Of a stretch of 64,000 bases of DNA, positions 61,253 through 64,000 are shown in pieces. The notes under the pieces are model-generated. The model saw only the letters and a program-made list of their open reading frames with translations. It was not told the origin of the DNA and made no database searches. Source of the stretch: Yinghuangia soli. GTDB taxonomy: Bacteria > Actinomycetota > Actinomycetes > Streptomycetales > Streptomycetaceae. The stretch spans positions 64,366 to 128,365 of the forward strand of contig NZ_JAKFHA010000013.1 of NCBI RefSeq assembly GCF_021502675.1. The letters run 5' to 3'. Each line of letters starts with the position of its first letter. Position 1 is the first letter of the stretch. The position numbers were made by a program, and so were the translations under genes.

Positions 61253-61981
61253 GTGCGCGTTCGCCGTCTTGCCACTGCCGCCTTTGCCGCCGTCTTCGCC
61301 GTCGCCGGCGTCGCCGCCTGCTCCGAGGACGAAGGGGCCGACAACACCAAGACCGAGGCGAAGGCGCTGGCCGACCAGGCGGTCGCCGCGATGAAGAAGG
61401 TCCAGTACATCAAGGGTGAGGCCAAGGGGAAGGACGAGGAGGGCAAGGACGTCGCGCTGTCCATGTGCGCCGACATGACCGGCAAGACCTTCTCGGCCAA
61501 GGGCACCATGGCCGGCCACGCCGTCGAGATGATCGAGATCGGCGACGACAAGTACATGAAGGGCGACGGCAAGTTCTGGGCATCGGTGACCGGCGGCGGC
61601 GAGGACCCGGAGGCCGCGGCCACGTTCGACAAGGTGCTGGGCGGCAAGTACGTCCTGACCAAGGCCGACCCGGGCGACGAGGACGGCGTCACCTTCTTCG
61701 AGGGCGGCACCGACGGCGTCACCAAGGGCGAGGTCACCACTTTCCAGGGCAAGAAGGCCGTCCCGCTCGTCAAGACCAAGAGCGGCGACAAGACGACGTA
61801 CTACGTCGCGGCCAAGGGCGACCCGGTCGTGCTCGGCCAGCTGGAGGAGAACAAGGACGGCTCGCGCAACGAGGTCACGTACAGCAAGAGCTCCAAGTGC
61901 GAGGCCCAGGCGCCTGCCAAGGACCAGGTCATGACCGACGACGACGTCGAGGCCGCGCTCGAGGCGGAGAAGGCCGCCTGA
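61253..61981 (+). CDS. LppX-like lipoprotein 2
   Basis: A 242-residue paralogue of lipoprotein 1. The GTG follows GGAGTTTTT. The signal peptide ends in lipobox VAAC. The mature chain has LADQAVAAMKKVQYIKGEA, SMCADMTGK, VTKGEVTTFQGKKAVPL and YYVAAKGDPVVLG, and ends SKCEAQAP...AALEAEKAA, preserving the Cys pair. Upstream are its own CCATACT element (61188-61194) and a GGGGGAGAGCCC stretch. The separate promoter suggests independent or staged expression rather than one operon. Confidence 0.82.
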   Translation: MRVRRLATAAFAAVFAVAGVAACSEDEGADNTKTEAKALADQAVAAMKKVQYIKGEAKGKDEEGKDVALSMCADMTGKTFSAKGTMAGHAVEMIEIGDDKYMKGDGKFWASVTGGGEDPEAAATFDKVLGGKYVLTKADPGDEDGVTFFEGGTDGVTKGEVTTFQGKKAVPLVKTKSGDKTTYYVAAKGDPVVLGQLEENKDGSRNEVTYSKSSKCEAQAPAKDQVMTDDDVEAALEAEKAA

Positions 61982-62045
61982 CCGAGGTCGGCGGCCGGTC
62001 GGGTCGCGGGTAGTCGCAAGTAGTAGCAATTAGCAGGGAAGCAAG

Positions 62046-62073
62046 CAATATCCGGGAAGCGCGCCGGATATTG
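62046..62073 (+). terminator. 10-bp inverted repeat between lipoproteins 2 and 3
   Basis: CAATATCCGG (62046-62055) pairs perfectly with CCGGATATTG (62064-62073) around GAAGCGCG, in an AT-rich patch 65 bp after the lipoprotein 2 stop. It may terminate that gene, or be an operator for lipoprotein 3, whose CCATACT element lies 30 bp downstream. Confidence 0.5.
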
Positions 62074-62165
62074 ACCGGATCTTTCCGTGTCATTGGCTGC
62101 TGCCATACTTGCGCGCACGTTCGACCTGAGCCCGGTTGCCGGGTGCCGACCCACGGAGACCTCCT

Positions 62166-63530
62166 GTGCGTGTGCGTCCCTTTGCCATAGCCGCGTCCGC
62201 GACGGCCCTTGTGGTCGCCGGCCTTGCCGGGTGTTCCGAGGGCAAGGTGGCCGACAACACCAAGCTCGACGCCAAGGTGCTCGCCGACAAGGCCGTCGCC
62301 GAGATGAACAAGATGCGGTACGTCGACGCGGCGGCGAAGGGCAAGACCGCCGAAGGCGTGGAGACGACGAGCGCTCTGTGTGCGGACCTGTCGGCCAAGT
62401 CGCTCGCGGGCAAGGGAACGTTCGCCGGGGAAGCCGTCGAGATGGTCCAGGTCGACGACCGGACCTACTCGAAGGGCAACGGCAAGATGTGGGCCGCCGC
62501 GGCCGGCTCCGCCGACGACGTGGCCGCGACCGCGGCGTTCGAGAAGGCCCTCGCCGGCAAGTTCGTCCAGGGCAAGGCGGATCCCGACGCCATGGTCGAG
62601 TTCTTCTACGGCGACACCAACGGTGTCACCAAGGGCGACGTCATGACGTTCGCGGGACAGCAGGCAGTGCCCCTCACCAAGACCAGCAGCAGCGGCGGCA
62701 AGACGACGTACTACATCGCCGCCAAGGGCGCGCCGGTCATCCTCGGCGACGTCGAGGACGACAAGGACGGCGCGCGCGACGAGACCACGTACACCAAGGC
62801 CGCCGCCAAGTGCGAGGTGAAGGAGCCGGCCAAGGACCAGGTCATCCCCGAGGACGAGGTCGAGGCGGCGCTCGAGGCCGTGGCCGACAACACGCTGGCC
62901 GACCCCAAGGACCTGGCCGACCGGTCGCGTGAGCACGCCCTCAAGCAGAAGTCCGTGGCGCTTTCCGGCACGGGCACGGACGAGGACGGCACCTTCACCA
63001 TGGAGGGCTGCATCTCGTACAAGGCGGACGGCACGATCACCGGCCTCAAGGCCAGCATGGCGGACACTAAGGGCCGCAAGATGGAGATGATCGAGGTCGA
63101 CGGCAAGTCGTACATGAAGATCCCGACCTCGGCCTTCATCGACGCCATGGGCTCCGCTGCCACCCCCAAGGCCAAGGAGGTGGTCGAGAAGGCGCTCGGC
63201 GACAAGCACCTCGTGGCCGATGCCGAGGACGGCGAGGAGTTCGACAAGGCCGTCGGCAAGGTCACCAAGGGCACGGCCACCACGTACCAGGGCAAGCCGG
63301 CCGTCGAGTTGGTCTTCAAGGCTACGGATGGCCTGCAGCACCTCCGCTATGTGGCCGCGGAAGGAGCGCCGGTCATCCTCGGGGATATCGAGGACCCGGA
63401 CGGCAAGGAGCGCGTGGAGTCGGTCTACAAGGCCTTCGGCGGCGGCTGCGACGTGGTCGCGCCTCCGGCGGCTCAGGTCATCGAGGAGTCGCAGATCGAG
63501 AAGGCCTTGGAGGACGCCGCCCGCGGTTGA
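62166..63530 (+). CDS. Two-domain LppX-like lipoprotein 3
   Basis: A 454-residue lipoprotein with two copies of the same domain. GTG after GGAGACCTCCT; signal peptide with lipobox LAGC. Domain 1 (about 35-235) has LADKAVAEMNKM, the Cys pair (ALCADL, AKCEVKEP) and VTKGDVMTFAGQ. Domain 2 (about 245-450) lacks a signal peptide and lipobox but repeats the pattern: LADRSREHALKQKSV, EGCISYKADG, VTKGTATTYQGKPAVEL, GGGCDVVAP. The junction EAVADNTLADPKDLAD suggests fusion of two neighbouring paralogues with loss of the second export signal. Confidence 0.85.
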   Translation: MRVRPFAIAASATALVVAGLAGCSEGKVADNTKLDAKVLADKAVAEMNKMRYVDAAAKGKTAEGVETTSALCADLSAKSLAGKGTFAGEAVEMVQVDDRTYSKGNGKMWAAAAGSADDVAATAAFEKALAGKFVQGKADPDAMVEFFYGDTNGVTKGDVMTFAGQQAVPLTKTSSSGGKTTYYIAAKGAPVILGDVEDDKDGARDETTYTKAAAKCEVKEPAKDQVIPEDEVEAALEAVADNTLADPKDLADRSREHALKQKSVALSGTGTDEDGTFTMEGCISYKADGTITGLKASMADTKGRKMEMIEVDGKSYMKIPTSAFIDAMGSAATPKAKEVVEKALGDKHLVADAEDGEEFDKAVGKVTKGTATTYQGKPAVELVFKATDGLQHLRYVAAEGAPVILGDIEDPDGKERVESVYKAFGGGCDVVAPPAAQVIEESQIEKALEDAARG

Positions 63531-63745
63531 GCCGAGATACACCGGGCGGCAGGGTGACCGCGCTTCTGAGCCGCCCACGGGCCGGTCCTACCGATCCCCG
63601 GGCCGGAGGCCGGCGGCAGTCCACCATCGGTGACTGTCCGTCAGATGCTTGACAGAGTCGGGATACTGGGCGCGCGATGCTCCCACGGCGCCCCGCCATC
63701 GCACGGTCCGCGGTGGCGGGGCGCCGTCCGTCCCGAGGAGTACCT

Positions 63746-64000
63746 GTGCGTCCGACCCGCCCTGTTCCGACCGCGCTGGCCGCCGGTGCCGCCCTGGTGT
63801 TCGCGTTCGCGAGCCTGACCGCCTGCTCCGGCGGCGCGGCCGAGAACCCCGAGGCGGTGTCCCGGACCGGTCCGGGCGCCCCCGGCGGTACGGCTCCCGC
63901 GCCCGGCTCCATCATCGACGGCACGAAGGGCGCGGTCCCCGACACGCGTCCGCCCGGCGCCCTCAGCGGCCGCGAACTTGCGGACCGCGCGGTGCAGTTG
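63746..64000 (+). CDS. Lipoprotein 4, partial at window edge
   Basis: The first 85 codons of a further lipoprotein, running off the window. The GTG at 63746 follows GAGGAG, and the signal peptide (ALAAGAALVFAFASLTAC) ends in lipobox LTAC at Cys27. The visible mature part is a Gly/Pro/Ala linker followed by GRELADRAVQL, the same ELADRAV-like start of domain as in lipoproteins 1-3 (LADQ/LADK), so it is probably a fourth member with a longer linker. Upstream is a GGATACT promoter element at 63661-63667. Confidence 0.7.
   Translation, partial: MRPTRPVPTALAAGAALVFAFASLTACSGGAAENPEAVSRTGPGAPGGTAPAPGSIIDGTKGAVPDTRPPGALSGRELADRAVQL

Overview
The window is very GC-rich actinobacterial chromosome, almost certainly from the Streptomyces family (Streptomycetales). 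The support is third-position GC bias, GTG/TTG/CTG starts, GGAG-type ribosome sites, many leaderless promoters, a TTA codon in a small gene, and markers such as Rv1264-type adenylate cyclase, mycothiol-dependent formaldehyde dehydrogenase, MoeZ, AdnAB-type helicase-nuclease, DUF3107 and DUF3152. The gene orders pccB-accE-birA-cya-GGDEF-hutH and DEAD helicase-ferritin-DUF3107-TetR-hydrolase-DUF3152-moeZ-ATL-helicase match what I remember of Streptomyces core chromosome. I see no tRNA, rRNA, CRISPR array, insertion sequence or prophage.

Layout. 1-95 is an anomalous poly-G/poly-C tract. 228-2556 is a translationally coupled trio (esterase, unknown, luciferase-like oxidoreductase). 2607-5395 holds small unknowns, Maf and a 42-residue membrane peptide facing a perfect palindrome. 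5585-9147 is the acyl-CoA carboxylase unit (pccB, accE) with biotin ligase and a PH-domain membrane protein. 9178-14713 carries two second-messenger synthases, a cAMP cyclase and a GAF-GGDEF protein. 14757-24947 is the histidine-utilisation region: fdhD divergent to hutH, an RpiR regulator, and hutU, an M20 amidohydrolase, hutF and hutI. It implies the route histidine, urocanate, imidazolonepropionate, formimidoylglutamate, N-formylglutamate, then glutamate plus formate, with the M20 enzyme replacing HutG. 25169-40680 is a mixed housekeeping stretch (acyl-CoA dehydrogenase, CorA, stress proteins, MaoC, PfkB kinase/NUDIX pair, PHP phosphoesterase, mycothiol formaldehyde detoxification pair, NYN protein).

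40829-49925 contains a DEAD-box helicase that seems to start at CTG, a ferritin-like protein, DUF3107, TetR, a hydrolase, a Tyr/Gln-rich DUF3152 membrane protein and MoeZ. 50097-53494 is a tandem pair of secreted FG-GAP proteins. 53567-60267 contains an 807-residue flippase/kinase-like membrane protein, an alkyltransferase-like protein and a UvrD-type helicase-nuclease. From 60380 to the edge runs a tandem array of at least four LppX-like lipoproteins, one a two-domain fusion, each with a GGAG + GTG start and a shared CATACT/GATACT promoter element.

The most interesting leads are the lipoprotein array next to the helicase-nuclease, the tandem secreted FG-GAP pair, the CTG start of the DEAD helicase, a Cys-containing 26-residue peptide preceded by a palindrome near 30.3-30.45 kb, the 42-residue membrane peptide with its palindrome near 5.4 kb, a 13-bp minisatellite inside the hut locus, and the likely HutG replacement. 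Function calls are read from motifs only; no database search was run.
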